A program made the translations under genes and the position numbers. Below, one piece after another: positions 7,585-15,740 of a stretch of 20,612 nt of DNA. Within the stretch, counting starts at the first letter, position 1; every line of letters starts with the position of its first letter. Under the pieces are notes generated by a model. The model did not search any database, was not told the origin of the DNA, and saw only the letters and a list, made by a program, of their open reading frames with translations. The DNA is from CAYNNP01 sp964398215 (GTDB lineage Bacteria > Planctomycetota > Planctomycetia > Pirellulales > Pirellulaceae): positions 1 to 20,612 of the forward strand of contig CAYNNP010000114.1 of assembly GCA_964398215.1 (NCBI GenBank), in the 5' to 3' direction.

Positions 7585-9639
7585 TTACTGTTCCGCCGCA
7601 AGCAATTTCTTTGCAATTTCAAGTTGCGACTTAGCGACTCGATCGTTTTCGTCTATCTCAACCGCCCGCTCAAGATGGCCGACAGCATCCGCATACTCTT
7701 TGCGTCTGATCAATAGCGTGCCAAAATTTCGGTGTGTCCAACCGTCGTTGGGATCGACATCAACAGCTTTGAGATACGAATTTTTTGATTCGTCATATTG
7801 CCCCATCCCCGCCTGCGTCTTGGCTAGATAAGCCAACATTGCCAAATCATTGGGATGTTTTTCCAGCACATACGAAAGATACTTCATCGCCTCTTCGTAG
7901 TTCCCGAGTTCGACACAGCATGTTGCATAGGCGTGCGACGCTCGAACATCCTTGGCGCCTCCCGCTGGGTAGTATTTAAGAATCGAAGCCGCAAGCGGTT
8001 CAGCTTGTCCGTACCGCCCGCTGTAGATCAACAGTTCCGCGCAGTTCAGATATGCCGGAAAATACAACGGGTGAAAAACAAACAAACGTTCGTAGGTCGC
8101 CAACGCTCCATCGGTATCCCCCAAGACGCGCTGGCAATCCGCCAAAACCCTCATGCTTTCAGCATCATTTTCAATCAACTCCAACGCGTCTAGAGCCCGC
8201 GGCATCGCCTCTTCAAACTTGCCTGCCCAGTGCAGTACTTTCGACAAATTCCGCATCGACAAACCATGTTTTTCACGGTCAATACCAGCCCGAATCCGCT
8301 CATCAACGGCGGCAATCTGCTGATCCGTTGGCTGGTCTCCATCAATCAATCCACGCTCGATCAGCGTGTCCAAAATCCAAATCGAAAGTTGCTGGTGAAT
8401 CTCCAATGTTGGATGCACATGATCCAGAAAGTACTCATGTCCAAAAATGTCGTGACCAAGTTCTTGTTTTGATTTCTCACGTAGTCGTTTCTCAAAATCG
8501 ACCAATGCCAAATCATGTTCGGCTGCCGTCTTCCGGATCGCCTGGTTGACTCCCGTTGGAGCTCGCAACGGACAAATGTCTTGCTCGATCGCGCCGTGAA
8601 ACGCCTCCCTTGCTTGATCGTAGTTACCGAGCGCAAACTCCGACCGCCCCAGTCGATACAAGAGCCCTGCATGCAGCGAATCCTCTTCGGCGATCTCACT
8701 GAACATCTTCCGCGCCAAATCGTATTGCTTGTCTCGTAAAAGCGAACTACCTTCCTTCAATTTCAAATCAAATGCTTGCTGCTGTTTCTCCGAAACATCA
8801 TCGGACCATTGACTTTTAAAAGGCGTGCTGTCTTTCTCGTTAGATGCCGCCGTAACAAAGACAATTTTTGCACCACATCGTTCAGCGATTTGAACCATCC
8901 TTTGCAAGTTCGCTTGGTAGTGATTCAAGACATCGCCGCGCCACTTTTCGTCGCGTTCATAGTCAATCGGCCCAATAGTGTGATTCAGAATCTCATCGAC
9001 TTCTGCTGGCAAAGTCGTCTTGGGCTTTTCTTTTTTGCCACGAACAAGCCGACTGGCCAAGGACCACATACGGCTCTTTTGCGCCAACGAGATTGCATCG
9101 CGGGTCCAACCAGACTGTTGAAACAAGTTCGCATAGGTTCGCCGTTCAAGAAATTCATTTTGCGCGGTGTAAATGATGAACAGATCTGGCTGATAGTCCG
9201 CCAGTTCTTGCATTACCATCGCCACACGATAACTAGCAAAACTTACCCCACCGCAGTTGATCACTTCCCAGTCATGCTGCTCATCCGCAATCGGCAGTAA
9301 TTCTCGAAGCCAACGACTGTATGACGTCGAATCATCATACGGCCGCCCATTCGTGGTCGATCCTCCCAAGCAAAACACGCGCCGCGTGCCATCGGCTTTC
9401 TTGACCGGGAACTGCTGATCATTGAACCAAACCAATTTGTTGTCAGCGGTTTGAAAGATTCGCTGACCCGAATCGTCGGTCACCTGTTCCATGAGCGGCG
9501 AGTAACTTGAGAATCCAACATACGGATCCGTCAATTCATCCGCTGTTTGCACGCCAATCGCGACCAGTCCCAATTCCAGCACCAAAAAGAACACCCCAAC
9601 GGTGATCAACGCAAACAAAAACTTTTTCCGCCCACTCAT
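7585..9639 (-). CDS. Membrane-anchored SGNH hydrolase-like protein with nested and C-terminal TPR repeats
   Basis: 684 aa from the start chosen here, which has AAAGG seven bases upstream; an in-frame ATG at 9661-9663 lacks this. An N-terminal membrane helix (about 7-30) suggests a periplasmic or extracytoplasmic body. SGNH blocks are visible: I, LGGSTTNG with nucleophile S94; II, Gly in NCGGVSFAS (G130/131); III, TAQNE with N161; V, FLDHVHPT with D406 and H409. Between blocks III and V, residues about 290-353 form two TPR-like helical pairs (SLLRDKQYDLARKMFSEI and LYRLGRSEFALGNYDQAREA), so TPRs appear inserted into the catalytic fold. A second TPR array spans about 460-680. The substrate is unknown; esters of surface polysaccharide are typical for the superfamily. 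It is convergent with the cyclophilin gene. Confidence 0.85.
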   Translation of the reverse strand: MSGRKKFLFALITVGVFFLVLELGLVAIGVQTADELTDPYVGFSSYSPLMEQVTDDSGQRIFQTADNKLVWFNDQQFPVKKADGTRRVFCLGGSTTNGRPYDDSTSYSRWLRELLPIADEQHDWEVINCGGVSFASYRVAMVMQELADYQPDLFIIYTAQNEFLERRTYANLFQQSGWTRDAISLAQKSRMWSLASRLVRGKKEKPKTTLPAEVDEILNHTIGPIDYERDEKWRGDVLNHYQANLQRMVQIAERCGAKIVFVTAASNEKDSTPFKSQWSDDVSEKQQQAFDLKLKEGSSLLRDKQYDLARKMFSEIAEEDSLHAGLLYRLGRSEFALGNYDQAREAFHGAIEQDICPLRAPTGVNQAIRKTAAEHDLALVDFEKRLREKSKQELGHDIFGHEYFLDHVHPTLEIHQQLSIWILDTLIERGLIDGDQPTDQQIAAVDERIRAGIDREKHGLSMRNLSKVLHWAGKFEEAMPRALDALELIENDAESMRVLADCQRVLGDTDGALATYERLFVFHPLYFPAYLNCAELLIYSGRYGQAEPLAASILKYYPAGGAKDVRASHAYATCCVELGNYEEAMKYLSYVLEKHPNDLAMLAYLAKTQAGMGQYDESKNSYLKAVDVDPNDGWTHRNFGTLLIRRKEYADAVGHLERAVEIDENDRVAKSQLEIAKKLLAAEQ

Positions 9640-10119
9640 CAACAGACCTTTTTGCCACAACATTTGAAATCGAAGTAGCAGTATATTCGATCAATCCAAG
9701 CTACCAAGTTCCTGAAAGCAGTAGTCGACAGGTATCGTACGATCGCCAAGACTTTCGGCGATCAGGAGGTGGACTCATGATTCAGAAACCTATCGCCCAT
9801 CGGCTCACAAAAACATGCCGCGCTCTTGACGACATCAGCATGGCCTTCGCTGGTTGACGATCGTTTCCGGCGGCGTTGGTCTGCCACGATGTCGGTCCGT
9901 ACTATGAAAACTCACAGCCTCTGCGGGCGAACGCGATGGTCCACTGATTTCCGAAAGACACCAAACGCAGGGTTTTTCCGTTGGGCCAGATAGCGGGTGG
10001 CCAGAACGGGCAAAGCAATCCCAATAAAACGTACAAATTCGTCAGATTCCTTTTAGAAAAATGAACGACGATTCTTAGGCTGGGCACTTATTCGCGGCAT
10101 TCCAACCTTAAATCGAAGA
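9640..10119. other. Non-coding gap with repeat fragments
   Basis: This 480-bp gap lies between two divergent genes. It holds a small hairpin GATCGCC (9741-9747) / GGCGATC (9757-9763) around AAGACTTTC. It also has a fragment at 9794-9823 (CTCACAAAAACATGCC...) close to 14314-14343, and AAACTCACAGCC at about 9907-9918, which recurs at about 14541-14552. I found no convincing gene. Promoters for both flanking genes must lie here, but I cannot point to them with confidence. Confidence 0.55.
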
Positions 10120-10755
10120 ATGTTAACGGAAGCCAAAGAAATCAACGTAATGCCTTCACCGGCCCAAAACAGTTCTGAAAGCGACAAGATCGTGTCAGAG
10201 CCCAGTGATCCTGCGGCTCCAGACGATCAATGGATCTCTATGCACTATGAGAGGATATTCAATGCCGCTTGGATGATGTCCGGGGATCCGTGGGAGGCCG
10301 AGGATTTGGCGCAGGAGACGTTTGTTGTAGCCATGGATCGGTGGGATACGTTTGGTGGTCGCTCAACACGAGCAACTTGGCTGTACGGAATCCTTTTGAG
10401 ATTGAATCGACGACGTTGGCGTTCAGCTAGCCGAATGAAGCGACGGATAGAAACCTACATCCGCCGCAATGAGCGTGCTGAACCGGACAACCCAGCCGAT
10501 GCTTTCGCAACCAGCCAATGGCAGCAGAGCCTTTGGTCAACGGTCGCAAGCCTGCCGCCCAAACAGCGTGAAGCGATTGTGTTGCGATTCGCTCAGGACC
10601 TTTCCTATGCGGAAATTGCAGAAGCCATTGGGTGTGCTGAGGGAACAGCAAAAACAAGAGTCCATCACGGGCTAAAGAAACTAAAAAACATGGGTGTCGA
10701 AGAACTGACTCCTGACTTGAACGAACAAATTGTTGAGTTAAACCCAAGCAAATGA
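10120..10755 (+). CDS. ECF-type RNA polymerase sigma factor
   Basis: Directs RNA polymerase to a small regulon. Region 2 spans about 42-105, with HYERIFNAAWMMSGDPWEAE then DLAQETFVVAMDRWDTF, the DxAQETF motif being typical of ECF factors. Region 4 spans about 141-190, with LPPKQREAIVLRF and the helix-turn-helix LSYAEIAEAIGCAEGTAKTRVH. 211 aa is normal plus an extra disordered N-terminus of about 40 residues. ATG 10120 is followed by an alternative at 10150 (MPSPAQN). The stop codon overlaps the next gene's start (ATGA at 10752-10755), so the two are translationally coupled. The partner and a secreted HtrA-like protein follow on the same strand, suggesting an envelope-related signal. ECF subgroup and target promoter are unknown. 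Confidence 0.93.
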   Translation: MLTEAKEINVMPSPAQNSSESDKIVSEPSDPAAPDDQWISMHYERIFNAAWMMSGDPWEAEDLAQETFVVAMDRWDTFGGRSTRATWLYGILLRLNRRRWRSASRMKRRIETYIRRNERAEPDNPADAFATSQWQQSLWSTVASLPPKQREAIVLRFAQDLSYAEIAEAIGCAEGTAKTRVHHGLKKLKNMGVEELTPDLNEQIVELNPSK

Positions 10756-11261
10756 ATTCTCCGTTCGAGACAAACGAAATCGAAGATCAACTTGCGTCGC
10801 AGGCAGCTGAGCTTGCTGGTCCAAGGTCGTCCGCTCCGTCGTTGATAACACTGCAAGAACGTGTGTCAAAACGTCGTCGCCGGCGCACCTTGGTGCGTCG
10901 CAGCGCAGCGGCAAGCTCGTTGGCTGCTTGTGCACTTTTGGCATTTATCGCCAGCAAAAATCTTACCAACACAAACAGCACGGATGATGTGCCTAAGGTT
11001 GCTGCAAACAACACGAACAGTGTTGATCAGTCCACCAAGACAAAATTTGACACTCAAGCATTCAAGGAAAAAATGAGATTGCTTGCGCGTGTCCGTCGTC
11101 CACTGCCTGTGTTCCAGATGGATCGACAGAATCGACAGATGCGGTATGTGGGCTGGATCGAAGATGAACAGACTGTTCCGGTCAACCTGGAACAATTGAC
11201 AAACGAACAACAAGCGACTTTCCGAAAAATGCTGGACAGACGAAACATCCACGACCTGTAG
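10752..11261 (+). CDS. Single-pass membrane protein, candidate anti-sigma factor
   Basis: 169 aa overlapping the sigma-factor stop codon by four bases. Residues 1-40 are polar and probably cytoplasmic. An arginine-rich run (RRRRRTLVRR, about 41-50) precedes a membrane helix at about 52-68, giving N-in/C-out topology. The rest (about 69-169) is polar, with QMDRQNRQMRYVGWIEDEQ. This is the layout of a membrane anti-sigma factor, and the role is inferred mainly from coupling to the sigma gene. I see no HxxxCxxC zinc anti-sigma motif, and no family is recognisable by eye. The alternative is a membrane co-factor of unknown function. Confidence 0.65.
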   Translation: MNSPFETNEIEDQLASQAAELAGPRSSAPSLITLQERVSKRRRRRTLVRRSAAASSLAACALLAFIASKNLTNTNSTDDVPKVAANNTNSVDQSTKTKFDTQAFKEKMRLLARVRRPLPVFQMDRQNRQMRYVGWIEDEQTVPVNLEQLTNEQQATFRKMLDRRNIHDL

Positions 11262-11331
11262 GTCTTTTCCGAAATGTCGCTCAGCATCATTATATTTTTC
11301 CAATCTCGAATTCAAGTTTTAGAGGTCAAGA

Positions 11332-12636
11332 ATGATTCGCCACTTTGCAGCCCTGTTGCTTTGTGTTGCGGTGACTTCGGTCGCCCACTCACAAACCGAC
11401 TTTCGCAATGCCTTGGTTGTTGGAATGCCAGCGATCGTCCACGTTGAAACAGGCACTGAAAAAGACAATTTTCTTGGTGCAATCCAATTGCAATTCAATG
11501 AACAGCAAGGCAATTTTGGATTGCCTCGCGAGGTAATGGGTTTTGGAATGAATGTCGATCGCGGTTTGCGAACCGGGTTTGCGGTCGACGTGGACTTGGT
11601 CGCCACTCAACTGCCGAACCACATCGATGAGGCTGTTGTTCGTACCAGTGACAATCGGGAACTTGATGCAAAAGTAGTGACGCGTGACTCTGTCACTGGT
11701 ATCGCAGTTTTGAAAATCAAAGATGCAAAGTTCGTTAGCCTTGTCATCGCTGCAGGCGCACCAGATGTGGGTTTGCCAATCGTTGTGCCAAGCTCAAATG
11801 GTCGGCGATTGGTCGCGACACGAGGGATGATCGCCAGCACGCCGTCATCTGAAAATCCGGGACTTGGATTCACACACGCCTTGGACGGAAACTTTGCTCC
11901 GTCTGCTGTCGGGGGCCCCGTGCTAGATACTAACGGTGCTGTGGTAGGTGTGGCTGGAAAATCAGCGAACGGTGACATTTGCTGTATCAATAATTCACAG
12001 CTTCAGCGTTTAGTTGATGCAGCAGCCAATGGTGAACTCTTGGAACTGCATCGAGGGATGCTTGGCATCCGATTCGACAGTGACAAAGACGCGGGGATCA
12101 TTAATGTCCAACCTGATAGCCCGGCTGCCAAAGCCGGGATCGAGATTGGCGACAAAATACATTCCATCGGCGATTTTGAAATCAAAAATAGCGAAGATGT
12201 TCTTGCGGCCGTCGGTATGTACCGCGCGGATGAACAAATCACAGTTACCATCAAGCGTGATGACCAACTGATCGAATCGACGTTAGTTTTGACTAAGCAG
12301 CCACAGTCCAAGATTTCCATCGATTTGAAAGATCAATTTCGCCAGCAAGCCTTTAAGTTGCAAGATGGCCAATTGATTCCCATTGGTGGCAACGACAACC
12401 CCAAAGCAAGGATGCAGCTAGATAAAGTACTTCCGCAAGTGTTCCGACAACTGGACGGCGGAGAACTATTTGTTCCTCAACTGCGCGGTAAACTTGAAGG
12501 CATCGAAATTGAACGCAGCGGGTTGGAAGACGCGATGCGAAAACTGGAACTGGAAAAGCAGGAACAGGCTAACGAAATCAGGGAATTGAAACGTCAACTC
12601 AAGAAGTTGCAGAGTGAACTTCTGAAAGAAAATTAG
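11332..12636 (+). CDS. Secreted HtrA/DegP-like protein with degenerate protease domain, PDZ domain and coiled coil
   Basis: 434 aa with signal peptide MIRHFAALLLCVAVTSVAHS. Residues about 25-235 align by eye with the trypsin-like domain of HtrA: TGFAVDVD, then SDNRELDAKVV, then GIAVLKI, then VGGPVLD. The catalytic triad is lost. Where HtrA has TNNHVV there is ATQLPN (L94; the nearest His is H97). The Asp of TDIAVLKI is G123, and the Ser of GNSGGP is V193. A PDZ domain follows at about 240-322 (GMLGIRFDS...VQPDSPAAKAGIEIGDKI). The C-terminus (about 395-434) is a charged coiled coil. It is therefore probably a binding or sensing protein rather than a protease. It is the third gene after the sigma factor and membrane protein, 70 bp downstream, and ends before a terminator. 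Confidence 0.85.
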   Translation: MIRHFAALLLCVAVTSVAHSQTDFRNALVVGMPAIVHVETGTEKDNFLGAIQLQFNEQQGNFGLPREVMGFGMNVDRGLRTGFAVDVDLVATQLPNHIDEAVVRTSDNRELDAKVVTRDSVTGIAVLKIKDAKFVSLVIAAGAPDVGLPIVVPSSNGRRLVATRGMIASTPSSENPGLGFTHALDGNFAPSAVGGPVLDTNGAVVGVAGKSANGDICCINNSQLQRLVDAAANGELLELHRGMLGIRFDSDKDAGIINVQPDSPAAKAGIEIGDKIHSIGDFEIKNSEDVLAAVGMYRADEQITVTIKRDDQLIESTLVLTKQPQSKISIDLKDQFRQQAFKLQDGQLIPIGGNDNPKARMQLDKVLPQVFRQLDGGELFVPQLRGKLEGIEIERSGLEDAMRKLELEKQEQANEIRELKRQLKKLQSELLKEN

Positions 12637-12664
12637 GCCGTCAGTCAATCGACCACAGCCAGCC

Positions 12665-12700
12665 TGCCCGTGAAAAGTACATTTTTTCACGGGCATTTTT
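12665..12700 (+). terminator. Rho-independent terminator after the sigma/HtrA-like unit
   Basis: TGCCCGTGAAAA (12665-12676) pairs perfectly with TTTTCACGGGCA (12684-12695) over a 7-nt loop and is followed by five T residues. It lies 29 bases after the HtrA-like stop codon and separates that unit from the sulfatase gene. Confidence 0.9.
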
Positions 12701-12823
12701 GTGCGCCGATTGATCACGCTTTCCACGACCTGCATGCAACCATCGCTTCTGATTACACTAAGCTCTCCGCTTGCAGCCGAAAGGTTGCCAAGGCAAACAA
12801 TTCTCCAAAGGATAGTGTACGAG

Positions 12824-14200
12824 ATGGCCAGATATCAGAGTTCAAAATGCATTCTACTAGCAGTGATGCTGTTGGCGTTCGTGGCAGAATCCAGCGCAGC
12901 CCCTCCCAATATCGTTTTGATCATGGCGGACGATTTAGGATGGTCGGATCTTCATTGCCAAGGCAACGATGCATTGGAAACGCCTGCAATCGACAAACTG
13001 GCCAGCCAAGGCATGCGGTTTACTGATGCGTACGCTGCCGCACCAGTCTGTACACCCACTCGAGCGGCGATGATGACAGGTCTGGCGCCAGCGCGACTTG
13101 GAATTACCAATCATGCACCAGGCAACCCGGACCACGTCTCGAAAACCACTTCGCTCAAAGGCGCCCAGTGGACCACCTACCTGAGTCTTGAGCATCGTAC
13201 GCTCGCTGAAAGACTGCGTGACACTGGCTACAAAACAGGCTTCATTGGCAAATGGCATTTGTCGCATCGACCTGGCAGCGATCAGAACGGGAAATTTGAG
13301 CCACAGCTTCGTCCCCAACACCAAGGCTTTGATCTGAATGTTGGCGGTTGTTCCAAAGGTGGACCGCCCAGCTACTTTGAACCGTATCGAATTCCAAACA
13401 TCACACCGCGACGCAAAGGCGATTACTTGCCCGAACGTTTGGCGGATGAGGCAATCGATTTCGTAAAGTCTACTGATGGCAAGCCTTTCTTTTTGTGCTG
13501 GTGGAACTACTCAGTGCACTATCCGATTCAGGCACCCGAAAAATTGATTGAAAAATACAAACAGAAAAAAGGTGTGAAACGGCCTGCCTACGCGGCAATG
13601 ATCGAAGGCATGGACACTGCAATTGGTCGCGTTTTAGCGTCACTTGACGACCAAAAACTCAGCGGTGAAACACTGGTCTTGTTCACTTCGGACAATGGTT
13701 CACTATTTGAGAATTTGCCACTCCGAGAAAGCAAGGGCCATCTCTACGAAGGCGGGATTCGCGTTCCGTTCATGGTTCGGTGGCCAGGCCACGTTAAACC
13801 TGGAACGTTGTCCAGCGAACCAGTTGTCAGTATGGATGTGTTGCCAACGCTATTGAACGCCGCAAAAATCGACATTGAAAACGAACGCTTTGATGGTGAA
13901 GACCTCACGCCGGTTTTGGAGCAGACCAGCGGTTTGAAACGCGATGCACTGTACTTTCACTATCCCAACTATGCATTCCACAAACAAAATCGTTTGGGCA
14001 GTGTAATTCGGCAAGGAAAGTACAAATTGATAGATTGGCACGACAGCAGTCCAAGTGAGCTCTATGACTTGGAGAATGATCTGGCAGAGAAAACCGACTT
14101 GAGTAGCAAAATGCCAAGCCTGGCCAAAGACATGGAAAAGAAGTTGGGCAGCTGGTTGAAAGAGACTGACGCCACGATGCCAACCAAGGTAAATCGTTGA
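12824..14200 (+). CDS. Secreted sulfatase (arylsulfatase family S1)
   Basis: Hydrolyses sulfate esters, in planctomycetes commonly those of marine polysaccharides. The 458-aa form chosen starts at ATG 12824 with signal peptide MARYQSSKCILLAVMLLAFV then AESSAA. A longer in-frame reading from GTG 12701 would begin at the last base of the terminator and put 41 residues ahead of the signal peptide, so it is rejected. The metal pair D36/D37 is in PNIVLIMADDLGW. The formylglycine motif is CTPTR with C76, a Cys-type sulfatase needing an FGE. GKWHL and TSDNGS are the other active-site segments. Length is normal for the family. No sulfatase cluster or FGE is adjacent, so it appears to be a lone gene behind its own promoter. 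Substrate unknown. Confidence 0.95.
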   Translation: MARYQSSKCILLAVMLLAFVAESSAAPPNIVLIMADDLGWSDLHCQGNDALETPAIDKLASQGMRFTDAYAAAPVCTPTRAAMMTGLAPARLGITNHAPGNPDHVSKTTSLKGAQWTTYLSLEHRTLAERLRDTGYKTGFIGKWHLSHRPGSDQNGKFEPQLRPQHQGFDLNVGGCSKGGPPSYFEPYRIPNITPRRKGDYLPERLADEAIDFVKSTDGKPFFLCWWNYSVHYPIQAPEKLIEKYKQKKGVKRPAYAAMIEGMDTAIGRVLASLDDQKLSGETLVLFTSDNGSLFENLPLRESKGHLYEGGIRVPFMVRWPGHVKPGTLSSEPVVSMDVLPTLLNAAKIDIENERFDGEDLTPVLEQTSGLKRDALYFHYPNYAFHKQNRLGSVIRQGKYKLIDWHDSSPSELYDLENDLAEKTDLSSKMPSLAKDMEKKLGSWLKETDATMPTKVNR

Positions 14201-14240
14201 CAACGAAGTTGGCAAAGCGCGCAGCGGAAGCCGTCAAGGA

Positions 14241-14358
14241 CTTGTTGATTTACTGAGCCGCAGGGCGATAGCCCCGGTTTCGAGCACAACCAGACCGTCA
14301 ATAACCGTGGCTAGCGCCATCGTCTCACAAAAATATGCCACGCAAATAAATCAACAAG
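14241..14358. repeat. Composite palindromic repeat with two nested pairs of inverted arms
   Basis: Outer arms CTTGTTGATTTA (14241-14252) and TAAATCAACAAG (14347-14358) are a perfect 12-bp inverted repeat. Inside them, 14254-14273 (TGAGCCGCAGGGCGATAGCC) pairs imperfectly with 14309-14327 (GGCTAGCGCCATCGTCTCA). CTCACAAAAATATGCC follows the second inner arm and recurs, slightly changed, at about 9804-9819. The stretch has no coding potential. I infer a non-autonomous palindromic element; similar CCGCAGGGCG...GGCT...GCC elements are, to my recollection, common in Rhodopirellula-type genomes. Confidence 0.7.
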
Positions 14359-14464
14359 CTGTCAAGACTTTCGGCCGTTCACATAACGCACGACCATAAC
14401 CTTCCTGTGGTTTAGCGAACAAAATTATGTCGGCCTCCGAGGCTGTGATTATTTACTACCCACC

Positions 14465-14539
14465 GTTCGTAGTACCGGCTTCAGCCGGAATAGGTTGTGG
14501 GAAACGGAACGGATTCCGCCTGAAGGTGGTACTACGAAC
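14465..14539. repeat. Inverted repeat GTTCGTAGTACC...GGTACTACGAAC
   Basis: The 25-bp arms at 14465-14489 and 14515-14539 are inverted with three mismatches around a 25-nt centre. The arms begin GTTCGTAGTACC and end GGTACTACGAAC. It is a REP-like hairpin in the gap between the sulfatase and RadC genes. The rest of the 14201-14708 gap contains no gene that I can see. Confidence 0.75.
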
Positions 14540-14708
14540 AAAAACTCACAGCCGAATCTCGTCGTTTGGGATTTTTGTCGGGCGCGTTAAGAGTGCCCGG
14601 CTTTGAAAAAGTCATTACCCTGTCACATGCTGCTACCAAGAAGATGCGGCGCGTTCTATCATGTCTTTCGGGAGCACAATATTCAAACGCAAGGTTTAAA
14701 GTGGGCAA

Positions 14709-15656
14709 ATGAGCGATGACCGACGCAAGCGACTGGAAAACGTCTTGCAGCCATTGATTGAATTGGATCAGTTTTCTCCTGATACCGCCAAGCGTGTATG
14801 CAGCGAATCCAAACCTGCCTACGTCACGCGAACGATCAAGCAATTGGTCAGTTCAGGATTGTTGCAAATCGTCATCGCTGACGAAAAAGAACACTTTCGC
14901 TGGACATCAAAAGAGCGCGAGGACGATTCGCAACGATGGATTGAACAGCAAATCCACGGTGTTCAAATCAAGGAAACGCCAAAGCAAGATCGACCGCGCG
15001 AACGCCTGATGCGTGATGGTGCTGCCACGCTCACAAATGCTGACCTTCTGGCGATCTTGATTCGAGTCGGTGTGCCGAAAGAATCCGCAGTTGTTGGCGC
15101 TCAGAAAATAGCGAACCGATATGCGGAGCGACTGGGAGAACTGCCAAAGTGCAGCGCTCGCGAGCTAAAGGAAATCAGCCCCGCCGCGACTGCCAGTAGC
15201 TTTGCACAAATCATGGCCGGAATCGAACTTGGGCGACGCATCGCAGAAGCTGAATTTCGACAGCAACCGCCCGAAATTAAGATCACGAGCACAAAACAGG
15301 CGATTGACTATTGCAGCAAGCAGTTCGCCAGATTGGCAATGGATGGCGTCCAAGAAGAATTTCATATTGTTACGTTGGACACAAAACACAAACCCATTCG
15401 TACCCACCGGATCACTGTTGGGACTTTGGATGCAAGTCTCGTGCATCCGCGCGAAGTGTTTCGACCGGCAATCCAAGACGCTGCATCCGCCGTGATCTTG
15501 GTTCACAACCATCCAAGCGGCGATCCAACTCCCAGTCGTGAAGATCATCAGGTAACGAATCAGCTGACGGACGCAGGAAAACTAATCGGCATCCAAGTCT
15601 TGGATCACATCGTGGTAGCGAGAATGAATTCCATCAGCATTCGTGAATGCACTTAA
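14709..15656 (+). CDS. radC: RadC-family JAMM/MPN+ protein with N-terminal winged-helix-like extension
   Basis: The C-terminal RadC domain (about residues 195-315) has the JAMM metal motif HNHPSGDPTPSRED, that is HxHx7SxxD, plus the upstream Glu in HPREVFRPAI. Ahead of it (about 95-180) is the helix-hairpin-helix-like part with RPRERLMRDGAATLTNADLL. The first 90 residues are extra: about 10-70 look like a small winged helix (TAKRVCSESKPAYVTRTIKQ then LVSSGLL). The length of 315 aa compares with about 225 for typical RadC. The old DNA-repair assignment is disputed for E. coli RadC, so the biochemical role is uncertain. ATG 14709 is not preceded by a clear ribosome site. It converges with scpB, with an 84-bp gap. 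Confidence 0.9.
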   Translation: MSDDRRKRLENVLQPLIELDQFSPDTAKRVCSESKPAYVTRTIKQLVSSGLLQIVIADEKEHFRWTSKEREDDSQRWIEQQIHGVQIKETPKQDRPRERLMRDGAATLTNADLLAILIRVGVPKESAVVGAQKIANRYAERLGELPKCSARELKEISPAATASSFAQIMAGIELGRRIAEAEFRQQPPEIKITSTKQAIDYCSKQFARLAMDGVQEEFHIVTLDTKHKPIRTHRITVGTLDASLVHPREVFRPAIQDAASAVILVHNHPSGDPTPSREDHQVTNQLTDAGKLIGIQVLDHIVVARMNSISIRECT

Positions 15657-15740
15657 ACCCTGTTGCCGTTTTTCCAAACCGCATCGTTAGGAATCTGATG
15701 CGCGTTCTGCAAAGAACCCCATTTTAATTTTGGAACAGGA

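Noticed and set aside
8052..8549. Plus-strand open frames inside the SGNH/TPR gene
   Set aside because: Antisense to a long gene with continuous SGNH and TPR motifs; the sequences have no family features.
12701..12823. 41-codon N-terminal extension of the sulfatase from GTG 12701
   Set aside because: It would start at the last base of the terminator stem-loop/T-run region and place 41 residues before an obvious signal peptide beginning at 12824.
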